From Glycine soja (Eukaryota; Streptophyta; Magnoliopsida; Fabales; Fabaceae): 64,000 bases of DNA. Where the stretch lies: the NCBI RefSeq assembly GCF_004193775.1, contig NC_041003.1, positions 30,928,263-30,992,262 on the forward strand, read 5' to 3'. How positions within the stretch are numbered: position 1 is the stretch's first letter; every line of letters begins with the position of its first letter. The notes beneath the pieces were generated by a model. It saw only the letters and a program-made list of their open reading frames with translations. It searched no databases and was not told the origin of the DNA. Shown in pieces: positions 1 to 9,760 of this stretch. The position numbers and the translations under genes were made by a program.

Positions 1-4
1 GGGA

Positions 5-1693
5 ATGAAGACTTCTGAAAACCCTAGCCTTGCAACAAGTCCTAGGGAAGTAGACACGGAGATGGACAAAAAGATCCGCAGTATTGTGAGTAGCATTTTG
101 AAAAATGCTTCTGTCCCTGAAGCTGATGAAGATGTCCCAACATCTTCCACCCCAAATGTTTCTGTGCCTGATGCTGATAAAGATGTTCCAACATCTTCCA
201 CTCCAAATGCTGAAGCCCTCCCTTCACCCAGTGAAGAGGAATCAACAGATGAAGAAGATCAAGCCACAGAAGAGACCCCTGCACCAAGGGCACCAGAACC
301 TACTCCAGGTGACCTCATTGACCTTGAAGAAGTAGAATCTGATGAGGAACCCATTGCCAACAGGTTGGCACCTGGCATTGCAGAAAGGTTACAAAGCAGA
401 AAAGGGAAAACCCCCATTACTAGGTCTGGACAAATCAAAACTATGGCACAGAAGAAGAGCACACCAATCACTCCTACCACATCCAGATGGAGCAAAGTTG
501 CAATCCCTTCCAAGAAGAGGAAAGAAATTTCCTCATCTGATTCTGATGATGATGTCGAACTAGATGTTCTCGACATCAAGCGGGCCAAGACATCAGGGAA
601 AAAGGTGCCTGGAAATGTCCCTGATGCTCCATTGGACAACATTTCATTCCACTCCATTGGCAATGTTGAAAGGTGGAAATTTGTATATCAACGCAGACTT
701 GCTGTTGAAAGAGAACTGGGAAGAGATGCCTTGGATTGCAAGGAGATCATGGACCTCATCAAGGCTGCTGGACTGCTGAAAACAGTCACCAAGTTGGGAG
801 ATTGTTATGAAAGCCTAGTCAGGGAATTCATTGTCAACATTCCCTCTGACATAACAAACAGAAAGAGTGATGAGTATCAAAAAGTATTTGTCAGAGGAAA
901 ATGTGTTAGATTCTCCCCTGCTGTAATCAACAAATACCTGGGCAGACCAACTGAAGGAGTGGTGGATCTTGCTGTTTCTGAGCATCAAATTGCCAAGGAA
1001 ATCACTGCCAAACAAGTCCAGCATTGGCCAAAGAAAGGGAAGCTTTCTGCAGGGAAGCTGAGTGTGAAGTATGCAATTCTGCATAGGATTGGCGCTGCAA
1101 ACTGGGTACCCACCAATCATACTTCCACTGTTGCCACAGGTTTGGGTAAATTTCTGTATGCTGTTGGAACCAAGTCCAAATTTAATTTTGGAAACTATAT
1201 TTTTGATCAAACTGTTAAGCATTCAGAATCTTTTGCTGTCAAATTACCCATCGCCTTCCCTACTGTATTGTGTGGCATTATGTTGAGTCAACATCCAAAT
1301 ATTTTAAACAACATTGACTCTGTGATGAAGAGAGAATCTGCTCTGTCCCTGCATTACAAACTGTTTGAGGGGACACATGTCCCAGACATTGTCTCGACAT
1401 CAGGGAAAGCTGCTGCTTCAGGTGCTGTGTCCAAGGATGCCTTGATTGCTGAACTCAAGGACACATGCAAGGTGCTGGAAGCAACCATCAAAGCCACCAC
1501 AGAGAAGAAAATGGAGCTGGAACGCCTGATCAAAAGACTCTCAGAAAGTGGCGTTGATGATGGAGAAGCAGCTGAGGAAGAAGCTGAGGAAGAAGAAGAA
1601 GCAGCTGAGGAAGAAGAAGAAGCAGCTGAGGAAGAGGAAGATGCAGCAGAGGATACTGAATCAGATGATGATGAGTCTGAAGCCACCCCATGA
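5..1693 (+). CDS. Sirevirus env-like protein, 562 aa, intact
   Basis: This is a single open frame from ATG at 5 to TGA at 1691. Residues 1-210 are Ser/Thr/Pro/Glu-rich with two near-identical DVPTSSTPN repeats and basic patches. Residues about 220-440 are a folded-looking region (WKFVYQRRLAVERELG, later VRFSPAVINKYLGRP and SVKYAILHRIGAANWVP) that I recognise as the conserved domain of plant SIRE-type env-like ORFs, also called a putative plant transposon protein domain. A moderately hydrophobic stretch (FAVKLPIAFPTVLCGIML) lies near 405-425. A coiled-coil-like segment and a tail of repeated AAEEEEE units close the protein. Function is unknown; env is a positional label and no clear signal peptide is visible. 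An in-frame start further upstream is possible because the window cuts here. Confidence 0.8.
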   Translation: MKTSENPSLATSPREVDTEMDKKIRSIVSSILKNASVPEADEDVPTSSTPNVSVPDADKDVPTSSTPNAEALPSPSEEESTDEEDQATEETPAPRAPEPTPGDLIDLEEVESDEEPIANRLAPGIAERLQSRKGKTPITRSGQIKTMAQKKSTPITPTTSRWSKVAIPSKKRKEISSSDSDDDVELDVLDIKRAKTSGKKVPGNVPDAPLDNISFHSIGNVERWKFVYQRRLAVERELGRDALDCKEIMDLIKAAGLLKTVTKLGDCYESLVREFIVNIPSDITNRKSDEYQKVFVRGKCVRFSPAVINKYLGRPTEGVVDLAVSEHQIAKEITAKQVQHWPKKGKLSAGKLSVKYAILHRIGAANWVPTNHTSTVATGLGKFLYAVGTKSKFNFGNYIFDQTVKHSESFAVKLPIAFPTVLCGIMLSQHPNILNNIDSVMKRESALSLHYKLFEGTHVPDIVSTSGKAAASGAVSKDALIAELKDTCKVLEATIKATTEKKMELERLIKRLSESGVDDGEAAEEEAEEEEEAAEEEEEAAEEEEDAAEDTESDDDESEATP

Positions 1694-2349
1694 CCATCAG
1701 AACTTTATTTTTGCTTTTTACTAGCTATAGGGGCATGTCCCTTTGAACAATTGATTGCTATTGGTCTGTAATATTTGCATGCATTCTACTTTTGTCAAAT
1801 TCTGTCTAAAAAGGGGGAGTAATAGTATTAATAGTATTATGCATGATTTATGATTCTGAGTAGTAGGACTCTATGTATGCAATAGTAGTCATGATTCATG
1901 ATTTTGAGGGGGAGTTGTATGATACGATGTATGCATGATTCATGATTTTGAGGGGGAGACTGCTGCTGCTAATGATGACTGATGTAAGCTACTGTAACTA
2001 CGAGTAGCTGATAGAAGATGCTGCAGCTTGAGCATGGAGACAAAGGGAGAAGAAAGCTGATGTCACGTGAGATGTCTTGACATCCTGGAAAAGACTAGTA
2101 GCTGATAGAAGATGCTGCAGTGAACTGCTTCACAGCAGTAAGAGCATGGAGACAGGGGGAGCAGAAAGCTGATGTCACGTGAGATGTCTTGACATCCTGG
2201 AAACGACTTGCAACTTGCAGAATTTTGTTGTCGCCGCTACAGATACCGCTGTGCTTGATTACTCTGATAATGAAAGTTGCTGATCCCACTTGCATAACTG
2301 CTCGTACCTGCTCAGGAAGTGTCTAAGTATGTTTTAGACAAAATTTGCC
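1694..2349 (+). repeat. Sirevirus 3' spacer with multiple PPT-like tracts and a 94-bp tandem repeat
   Basis: There is no gene here. The spacer holds repeated purine tracts of the form A/G-GGGGGAG at about 1810, 1905 and 1950, a known Sirevirus feature. The block beginning GTAGCTGATAGAAGATG at 2004 recurs at 2098, so about 94 bp are duplicated. Both copies carry a CACGTGAGATGTC segment, and the second contains a roughly 20-bp insertion. The GATGTC/GACATC words seen here recur in the LTR. Confidence 0.7.
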
Positions 2350-2360
2350 AAAGGGGGAGA
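2350..2360 (+). promoter_or_regulatory. Polypurine tract (plus-strand primer) of the Sirevirus
   Basis: AAAGGGGGAGA lies one base before the TG that opens the LTR. This is the expected position of the RNase H-resistant primer for plus-strand DNA synthesis. It matches the weaker GGGGGAG tracts upstream. Confidence 0.8.
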
Positions 2361-2361
2361 T

Positions 2362-3580
2362 TGTTAGTGCTTAGCTTTACTGAGCTTTAAAAGATTGGCT
2401 AAAATTTTGTTAAAACATAAGCACTCAGACATTGAAGGAAAGCTGGAGTTGCTGCACATGATGTCCAACGCCGTGTCAAGGAATCAGATCGGGCTGCACA
2501 ATGCACAAGGCAAGTTAAAATGTCAAATGAAGAATTGAAGCTGCAGGATCCACGATGTCGGATACAATGTCCAGGACATCCTGCCCGAAAATACTGGACA
2601 CATAAATCTGTTATATCTTTAACAGATTGTGCAGGATCCACGATGTCGGATACAATGTCCAGGACATCCTGCCCAAAAATACTGGAGTTGCTGCACAATG
2701 CACAAGGCAAGATAAAAGTCAAATGAAGAATTGAAGCTGCAGGATCCACGATGTCGGATACGATGTCCAGGACATCTTGCCCGAAAATACTGGACACATA
2801 AATCTGTTATATCTTTAACAGATTAATGTGCAGTTAGCAACAGATTTGGCGATCTATCTTTAGGAACGAATTAAAAGATAATTAAAGTTCGAATTACAAA
2901 CTTGAATAGTTCGTTCAGGGATTAAAGATTAAAGATAAAAAACTAAAAGATCAAGCTTTATAGTTTAGATCTTTAAGTGCAGATTTTCAGGAAAAAGATA
3001 GATCTCATCCAGCGCAAGTAGTTGCAGCCCAGATACGCACACTGCTATTTAAACATGAAGGCTGCACGGGTTTGAGTACCAAGTCCGGGATTGAAGAGTT
3101 ATTTTGTGAGTTTTGGGACTTGAGTGTTTTGTGAGCCACCTTGATGTCACCATAACATCAAGTGTTGGACCTGAGTGTGTAGAGTTGATCTCTATAGTGT
3201 GAGGAGTTGATCTCTATTGTTCAGAGAGTAATCTCTGGTGTGTATTTGATTTAATTGTAAACACGGGAGAGTGATTGAGAGGGAGTGAGAGGGGTTCTCA
3301 TATCTAAGAGTGGCTCTTAGGTAGAGATTGCACGGGTAGTGGTTAGGTGAGAAGGTTGTAAATAGTGGCTGTTAGATCTTCGAACTAACACTATTTTAGT
3401 GGATTTCCTCCCTGGCTTGGTAGCCCCCAGATGTAGGTGACGTTGCACCGAACTGGGTTAACAATTCTCTTGTGTTATTTACTTGTTTAAACTGTTCACA
3501 CTGTCAAGTATAATCTGCATGTTCTGAAGCGTGATGTCGTGACATCCTGTACGACATCTGTCCCCTGTATCAGAATTTCA
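2362..3580 (+). repeat. 3' LTR of the Sirevirus, about 1.2 kb
   Basis: The LTR opens TGTTAGTGCTTAGC right after the PPT and ends with CA near 3580 (CAGAATTTCA) or 3572. A block beginning GCAGGATCCACGATGTCGG occurs three times (about 2543, 2631 and 2739), each followed by the inverted word GACATC. A TATA-like TATTTAAA at 3046-3053 is a plausible U3 promoter. The exact end is uncertain by about 8 bp because the partner LTR lies outside the window. Confidence 0.75.
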
Positions 3581-4098
3581 ATAACCATGTAATCGATTAC
3601 ACAAAGCATTTTATGAAAAGATGTGACTCTTCATAATTGAATTTGAATTTCAATGTTCAGATACACTGGTAATCGATTACCAATATATTGTAATCGATTA
3701 CACCATTTAAAAAACATTTGGAACGTTGCAAATTCAGTTAAAAGCTTTTGAAATCAATCTTTACCACTGGTAATCGATTACAGGTAATTGCTAATCGATT
3801 ACCAGAGAGTAAATACTCTGATAACTTAGAAAAAATTGGAAAAACTTTTCTTGTAAAATAAAATTGTGCTATGTTTGGTTTTTGAAAAATCTTTTTCAAT
3901 ACTTCCCTTGTGAAGTCTTAACTTGTTGCTTTTTGGTTTCCTCTTTTGAATCTTGAATTCATCTTCTCTTGAATCTTGATTCTTATTGATGTCTTTTCTT
4001 TAATCTTGATCTTGAACTTGTTGACTCAATCTTGACATCATTCGTTTGGGCTTTTTGTCATCATCAAAACTACTTGAATCATACTTGATTCATCATCA
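3581..4098 (-). repeat. Inverted LTR fragment of the TAATCGATTAC repeat family
   Basis: The segment contains several copies of GTAATCGATTAC with flanking ATGTGACTCTTCA and AACGTTGCAAA words. Read in reverse complement it aligns along its length with the LTR at 46569-47925, starting TGATGATG at 4098. It is the 5' half of that LTR type, cut on the left by the Sirevirus insertion. No coding sequence is present. Confidence 0.7.
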
Positions 4099-4600
4099 TG
4101 AAGCTTGCTTCTACAGTAAGGTTCAAGGAAAAAGTATATTTAGGGAATTACATGTGTATAGTAGTTGTACTTAGTACTCTAATAGTAGAATGTTCTAAGG
4201 GATCTTAGAACAATTGGATGTAGGTCCTCTTCAAGACTAAAGTAGTATAAATTCTTGTCTTTGATTCTCTCTCTCTTTAACCCTTGGTTTTGTGAATCTA
4301 TTTTGATATTGAAATTATTATATATAGGTCATAAGACTCTATTTTCTAAGGTTTTTGCATATATTGGTTTTATGTGTTGTTGATCTTTCTTCAACAAATC
4401 TTTTGAGAAAACCTTGATTTGTAAAGGGGTATTGATTTTAATTGAACCTAAGAAATAATTAGTAAAATTTCAAAGAATCTATTCAAATCCTCCCTTTCTA
4501 GATTCACAGTTGTACCAATAGTAATCAAATGCCACAATCAAATATTTCACTTGTCATACAACAATCGAGAATAGGCCGAATATATCAATCCCTCACCTGT
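4099..4600. other. No gene seen
   Basis: AT-rich sequence between two retroelement relics. The last part (around 4480-4510, TCAAATCCTCCC) resembles the junctions found next to plant LTRs, but I cannot assign it. Confidence 0.5.
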
Positions 4601-4689
4601 TAAAAAGCCAATTCGAGGAAATTGAGGCTAACTATTCTAGAGGTACATTGAGCAGATTGGCATGTTTTTTACATTAATCGCATTTTTTG

Positions 4690-5002
4690 TTTTACAAACT
4701 CCATGAAATCATTGTACAAGGTAGGCCAGAAATAGCTTGCTTGGATCACCTTGTTCTCCAATGCTTGTCCTCCAATGTGACTTCCACAGGTTCCCTCGTA
4801 AATCTCTCAAACTACTACAACAACTTGCCTTGAAGTTAGACACCTTAGTAAAGGATGCTAAACCCCCATCTATATAACTTGTTATGAGCATTATGAATCC
4901 CGCTGACTCTTTAATAAGCTTTACATCCTCGTGCTGATCCAATGGCAGATCACTATCATTCAAGTAGCGAATGATCGAACCCATCCAGGACTCATCATTC
5001 AA
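4690..5002 (-). pseudogene. Integrase N-terminal (zinc-binding) relic of the gypsy element
   Basis: The minus-strand frame begins NDESWMGSIIRYL, the typical end of the RNase H-integrase linker in plant gypsy polyproteins. A shifted frame then reads CGSHIGGQAL and ASYFWPTLYND, the zinc-finger region that precedes the integrase core. At least one frameshift separates the two. The catalytic DDE core does not follow. Confidence 0.7.
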
Positions 5003-5079
5003 GTAGCCTTAACTTCTGCAAGAGACACACTTGGATGAGAAAGTGCCTCTTGTATGTTTGATCGATTTCATTCTCCCTT

Positions 5080-5600
5080 CTTTGTACTTGCAAGCTTTTC
5101 CAATAGGTCGGCTCTAGAATTTTCCTCCCTTAGAGATCTCTAGCCTGAAAGATTCCCAACACTTGATTGATCACCAGGGTGGAATCACTCCGAGCTACTA
5201 AGGAAGTAACTCTCATATCCCATGCTAAAATCATCCTCCTCAACAATGCTTCATACTCTGCTTGATTATTGTTGACATTGAAATCAAACTTTAATGACTT
5301 CTGATCAAAACTCCATCAGGACCCTCCAAGATAATACCTCTTCCGCATATTTTCTTATTAGAAGCACCATAACTAATAACACTTATGCTGATAGTATTCG
5401 ACCTGAAGTCTTAGTTGATGATCTGGTCGTCGACATTAACTCCACCAAAAAATCAACCAACACATGCACCTTGATGGATCCTCTTGATTCATACAAGATC
5501 CCATTCTCAGAGAGCTCTACCAACCACTTCACCATTCGACTAACCAAATCTAGTTTTTGAAGAATTTGGCGAATAGGTTGATCAGTTCAAACAATGACCT
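5080..5600 (-). pseudogene. RNase H relic of the gypsy element
   Basis: The minus-strand translation contains LRQILQKLDLVSRMVKW then VELSENGILYESRGSIKVH, followed by degraded versions of the GIILEGP and NNQAEYEALL motifs of plant gypsy RNase H (here read as NNNQAEYEALL across frames at about 5260-5290). There are many stops and shifts. A small forward-strand ORF over this region is only its shadow. Confidence 0.7.
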
Positions 5601-5846
5601 GATGACTTTAGAAATAATGTCTCAGCTTCCGAATTGTTCACAAAACCACTAAGGCCTTCAGCCTTTGGTATCTGATCTTCGCTCCTTAGAGGACTCTACT
5701 TACAAAATAGATTGGCAACTAGACTTCATCCCTAACCTGAACTAAAGCTGAACTAATTGATGATCAATAACATATAAGAACAAAATAAAAGGCAAACCTA
5801 GAACGGGCTTGGTCATGATCGAATGTGAGGCCAAAAAATATTTTAG

Positions 5847-6450
5847 TCAGTAGAATGTTTCCTGACATTCTTCAGACCAAATGAAACTTTCAATCTTCCT
5901 TAAACACTGGAAAAAAGGAAAAGACTTGTCACCCGACTTTGAGAGAAAAGGAGATAAAGAAGTAACCCGACCTGTTAACTGTTGCACCTCTTTCACGTTG
6001 TTTGGGCTCTGCATGTTGAGGATTGTGGAGCACTTATCCATATTTGCCTCAATTCCCCTATGTGAGAGCATGAAACCAAGGAATTTCCCAACTTGAATGC
6101 AAAAAGAACATTTCTCTGGATTCAATTTCAACTAGTAGGTAATAATCGTATCAAAGACTCCTGAAGGTCGCGTCATGCCCACTTGCCATTGTCGATTTTA
6201 CTACTATATCATCAACATAATCTTTTACATTCTTTCTAATTATATTTAATTAAAATCTTATCCATAAGCCTTTGGTAAGTCTTTCTTGCATTTTTCAAAC
6301 CAAACAACATGAATTTATAACAATAGTTTGCTTGATCAACAATAAAGGCAATTTTATCCTTATCTTGTGGACGCATTTGGATTTGTTTATATCCCGAATA
6401 TGCATCCATGAAACTCAAAAGTTGATAAATCGATGCTTCATCCACCAAAC
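5847..6450 (-). pseudogene. Reverse transcriptase relic of the gypsy element
   Basis: There are two minus-strand pieces. The first, 6236-6448, reads LLSFMDAYSGYKQIQM and FMLFGLKNARKTYQRLM, the RT fingers/palm with the FGLKNA motif (A instead of the usual second residue). The second, 5847-6131, reads LNPEKCSFCIQVGKFLGFML, the thumb/connection. The catalytic YVDD box lies between them in degraded sequence (about 6205-6220). The product is not functional. Confidence 0.85.
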
Positions 6451-6834
6451 AATCTATATTTGGTAACGTGTATGAATCTTTGGGTCATGCTTTTGTTGAC
6501 TTTTTAATGATGTCCACGTTGGCAAGCCAGGTCAAGTATTGAATCTCCTTAATATGGCCAGCCTTCACCAATTTTTTTGGCCCCTTCCATGATCGTCTTA
6601 CTTTTTTCCTCACCAAATTTTTTCCTCTTTTGAGTGATCGACTTGACTTTAGGATCTAAAATACATAAAGTCAAGATATATACCTGGCATTTCTGTTGAT
6701 TCTACTGCCAAAGATAAAGTCAAACCGACCTTTGCAATCTTTCCCTCACCAATCATGACATCTTTCAAATCCTTCACTGAGGTTGGTCTCCATTCCACTA
6801 TTGGACCAGCGGCCTCAATAACTTAAGAGGGATA

Positions 6835-7435
6835 GGCTCATAATGTAGAAGAAGCAGCAATCAATTTAATAATATTCTTTAAACATAAAAGACAAAACTA
6901 ATTGCAACAAAATAAATGAGATAAGGGAAGAGAGAATGCAAACACAGTTTTTATACTGGTTCGACAAAGTCCGTGCCTACGTCCAGTACTCAAGCAATCC
7001 ACTTGAGATTTTCCACTCCATTTGTAAAAATCCGTTTACAAAGTCTGAACCACACAGGGACAGCCCATCCCTTGTGTTCAGGAATCCTTATAACTTAAGA
7101 GACCCTTAGTCCCTTAATCAATCTCTTTGAATGAGAAGAAAGAAAGAAGAATTCTCTCTTGAAGAGAAGGATATTACAATTGAAGTCCATGGAGAAACTC
7201 TTAATGGATTTGCAAGTGTTTGCCCAAGAGTTTCTTTTGAGAGAGCATTTGGCAATGAAGTTCTCTTGGAATATCTCTCTCATACATTTTGTGTCCCAAG
7301 TCACCTATTTATAGGCCTTTGATGACCATTCAAAAATCTCTTGAACAAATGTGACTCTCAGGAGTTATTTTCTGAAGAGTTGTGACTCTTGGGAGTTATT
7401 TTTTGAATTTCTGAATTCTTGACTTGGATCAAACT
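6835..7435. mobile_element. Probable LTR-type repeat inserted in the gypsy element
   Basis: Gypsy coding similarity (protease-RT linker) stops at about 6830 and resumes at about 7436, so about 600 bp are extra. The insert contains TTTTTATACTGGTTCGAC, CCTACGTCCAGTACTC and ACCTATTTATAGGCC words that I recognise from plant LTR/terminal-repeat elements in general. Exact ends and target duplication could not be fixed. Confidence 0.5.
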
Positions 7436-8037
7436 TGAGAAATGCTTATCTTTGGCATCATCAAAATCATGTATACATACATTCACATCCTCAAAATCCT
7501 TCCTTGGGTCTAGATCCAATAAATTCACATAGTGGTCATATTTTGAATCGTAAAACCTCATTCGACTCTCCTCATAGCACTTATGCACCAACTTATAGTC
7601 CATACGAATGGTTCCAATGAAACCCCATCATCCAATGGATACTTCACCTTCAAATAAACCATAGAAACGACTACACCCAAACGATTCAAAAGGGGTCATC
7701 CCAACATCACATTGTAAGCTGACAACGTGTTCACCACTAAATAATTCACCAATAGTCTCTTCTTCTAGTCTCCTTCACTGAAAGATGTGTATAATTTGGC
7801 ATATCCCCAAACTTCAATCTATTCCCTTGCAAAACCGACCAAGGCTCCATGGTAGGGTTGTAACAAATTCTTTGGGATGTTCAACCCTATAAAGGTATCC
7901 CAATATAGGACATTCATTGAACTTCCTCGACCTACTAAAATATGTTTTACATTAAAAGCCATCAGTACAACTGAGATCACCACTAGATCATCCTCATAAG
8001 GATGGATCATCCTCATGATTGTCATTAGAAAAAACAA
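7436..8037 (-). pseudogene. Aspartic protease and linker relic of the gypsy element
   Basis: The minus-strand 7819-8037 frame reads HPYEDDLVVISVV and KHILVGRGSSMNVLYWDTF. The second aligns with the retroviral-type protease active-site region, where the family normally has D-x-G-S. Here the catalytic Asp is replaced by Gly (GRGSS), so the protease would be dead even without the stops. The 7358-7603 frame (YVNLLDLDPRKDFEDV) is the linker to RT. Confidence 0.65.
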
Positions 8038-8099
8038 TCAGAGGAGTCTTTTGTGGCCTCACTTTTGTGCAAAAGATGTTGTGCCTTTGGCAGCAAACC

Positions 8100-9330
8100 C
8101 TTCAACATGGTATTGAAATCGCCAAAGACGACCTCCTAGTGTGTTGTTTGGGACATTCCACTACAAATGCCTCCAGGAGGTGGTCTTGTCCCCTGGTCAT
8201 TCTTATCCCCCTTTCGACTTGAATCTCCTTGATCACCCTTGTTCTAAGAAAACTTCGCCATTGGACCAGATTTAATCAGCTTCTCAATTTGCTAAATCAG
8301 GGCAAAACATGTTTTCGTATCATGGTCATGTGCTCAGTGGAACTCGCACCACTATCACAATTAGGTCTTATCTACTTAATGGTCAATACTAGATAATTTA
8401 AAAGTCTAGTGCTATTCACATCCCTTAGGATCTCCCCTGTATTTGTATTTAGAGGGATCGTCTCAATGACCTTGGTAACCACCCTTGGCCTTTCTATTCC
8501 ACCAGAATTCATCCACAATCCATCATTTCTCACATCCTTCTTTTTGTTCCAATTCGACTTCGGTCACACAAGATCAAACCTCTGCGATGGTCACAACACA
8601 TTGTCGAACCAAGCACTCCCCAAATTGTCCAGCAAGCAATCCCTTACAAAAGGTTGCAACCACCATGTGCTCATCCAAATTGAAAACCCAAACTAACACC
8701 TCATTGAACCTTACCAAGAAATATTTCAGTGATTCTCCCTGTTACTGCCTCACATCAAACAGATCAACTATTGACAGTGGTTTTTGCTTGTTCGCCACAA
8801 AATACACTATGAATTATCGCGAGAACTCCTCGAAGCCCGTGATTGATCCATCCCTCAAACCACTAACCTGCCAAGACCTATAACAATTAGGGTTATCACG
8901 AACATCTTACATTGTATTGCATCTCTTCCTCCACTGATTAGCATCTGAGCTCAAAAACTATTCACATGGTGAACAAGATTCCGAGTACCATCATAACAAG
9001 TAATCGTAGGGAGAAAATAGTTTTGTAGAATTTGCTCCACCACGATCACCACCGCAAAGGGTTGAAAATCCCTCGATTGCTTGACCACAATCTCTCCTTT
9101 CATCCTTTTCAAAGCTGCATTGGCCTCATCTGTCCTTCTTCTTAACTCCTTATTTTTTGGGCTTGCAACGCTTGATTTGCCTTAAAAACCTTGATAGTAA
9201 TTATCTTCGAATCCTCATGCTACTCCCTTATTGTTTGTAATTCCTGCATCACACCTTCCATCGTCGTTCTCATCATCTTTGTTCATCGTCTAACATAAAA
9301 ACACAAAGCAAACAAAGGGCATCAGAAACC
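8100..9330 (-). pseudogene. Gag relic of the gypsy element
   Basis: The core at about 8570-8860 on the minus strand reads FVANKQKPLSIVDLFDV, GESLKYFLVRFNEV and TFCKGLLAGQFG, the conserved pattern of the plant retrotransposon gag domain (QGESL..Y..RFN...). Stops interrupt it several times. The forward-strand ORFs over this region are shadows. Confidence 0.7.
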
Positions 9331-9341
9331 GTTTCACCAAG

Positions 9342-9358
9342 CCCCACGATGGGCGCCA
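9342..9358 (-). other. Primer-binding site of the gypsy element
   Basis: The reverse complement reads TGGCGCCCATCGTGGGG, starting four bases inside the LTR boundary. The opening TGGCGCC is shared with tRNA 3' ends used by many plant gypsy elements. The following bases match the short GC-rich leader usual for this element type. Confidence 0.6.
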
Positions 9359-9361
9359 AAA

Positions 9362-9760
9362 TGTTCAGGAAAAGGTTTCCTCATTGATGGGGCAACCTAG
9401 TCCAAAACACTCAAATGAAAATTATTGCTTAACTTGTCCTACTAGGTCAAAATGAGGACCTTTTTATCTCTGTTTAGTGTTTGTGTCCTCCATGATATTC
9501 GAGGGGTGAGCCATTATGGCGTATCAAAATGTTACACCATATCCCCAAGGATCTAGTACATAACTGTGTCCACATCAGTCTTACATAATGAGCTACTCTA
9601 AATATGATCGGATCAATCACAGTTCCATTGGAGCAAATGGATAAGAGTATGATGTGATTCGTAGAGGCATAGTTCGAGATTGTATTACAATCCGATCCAA
9701 AGGGTACAAAATCTCATTAATGAATAAATAAAATAATATGTTATTTGATCATCACCTATA
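9362..9760 (-). repeat. 5' LTR relic of the gypsy element (outer end approximate)
   Basis: On the minus strand an LTR ending CCTGAACA abuts the PBS. It is non-coding. The outer end is not determined; about 9760 is where sequence texture changes to ordinary AT-rich DNA. Confidence 0.45.

Larger units (their letters stand above)
1..3580 (+). mobile_element. 3' part of a SIRE1-like Ty1/copia Sirevirus (env-like ORF, PPTs, 3' LTR)
   Basis: The window opens at the start of an env-like ORF. After it come about 660 bp of non-coding DNA with several purine tracts, a perfect polypurine tract, and an LTR. This order (ORF after pol, several PPT-like tracts, LTR opening TGTTAGTG) is the known hallmark of Sireviruses such as soybean SIRE1. 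Gag-pol and the 5' LTR must lie left of the window, so age and target duplication cannot be judged. The right boundary is supported independently: from about 3581 the sequence resumes as an inverted copy of another LTR family also present at 46.6-47.9 kb, so the Sirevirus inserted into that older LTR. Confidence 0.85.
4600..9760 (-). mobile_element. Degenerate Ty3/gypsy retrotransposon, minus strand, truncated in integrase
   Basis: Reading the minus strand gives the order LTR end, PBS, gag, protease, RT, RNase H, integrase zinc-binding region. That order (RT before integrase) defines Ty3/gypsy. The RNase H and HHCC-linked sequence resemble the plant Tat-type lineage, an inference. All domains are broken by stops and frameshifts, and the integrase core and 3' LTR were not found before about 4600. 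A separate repeat interrupts the protease-RT linker at about 6835-7435. Confidence 0.8.

Noticed and set aside
5294..5560. 88-aa plus-strand frame
   Set aside because: Shadow of the minus-strand gypsy RNase H.
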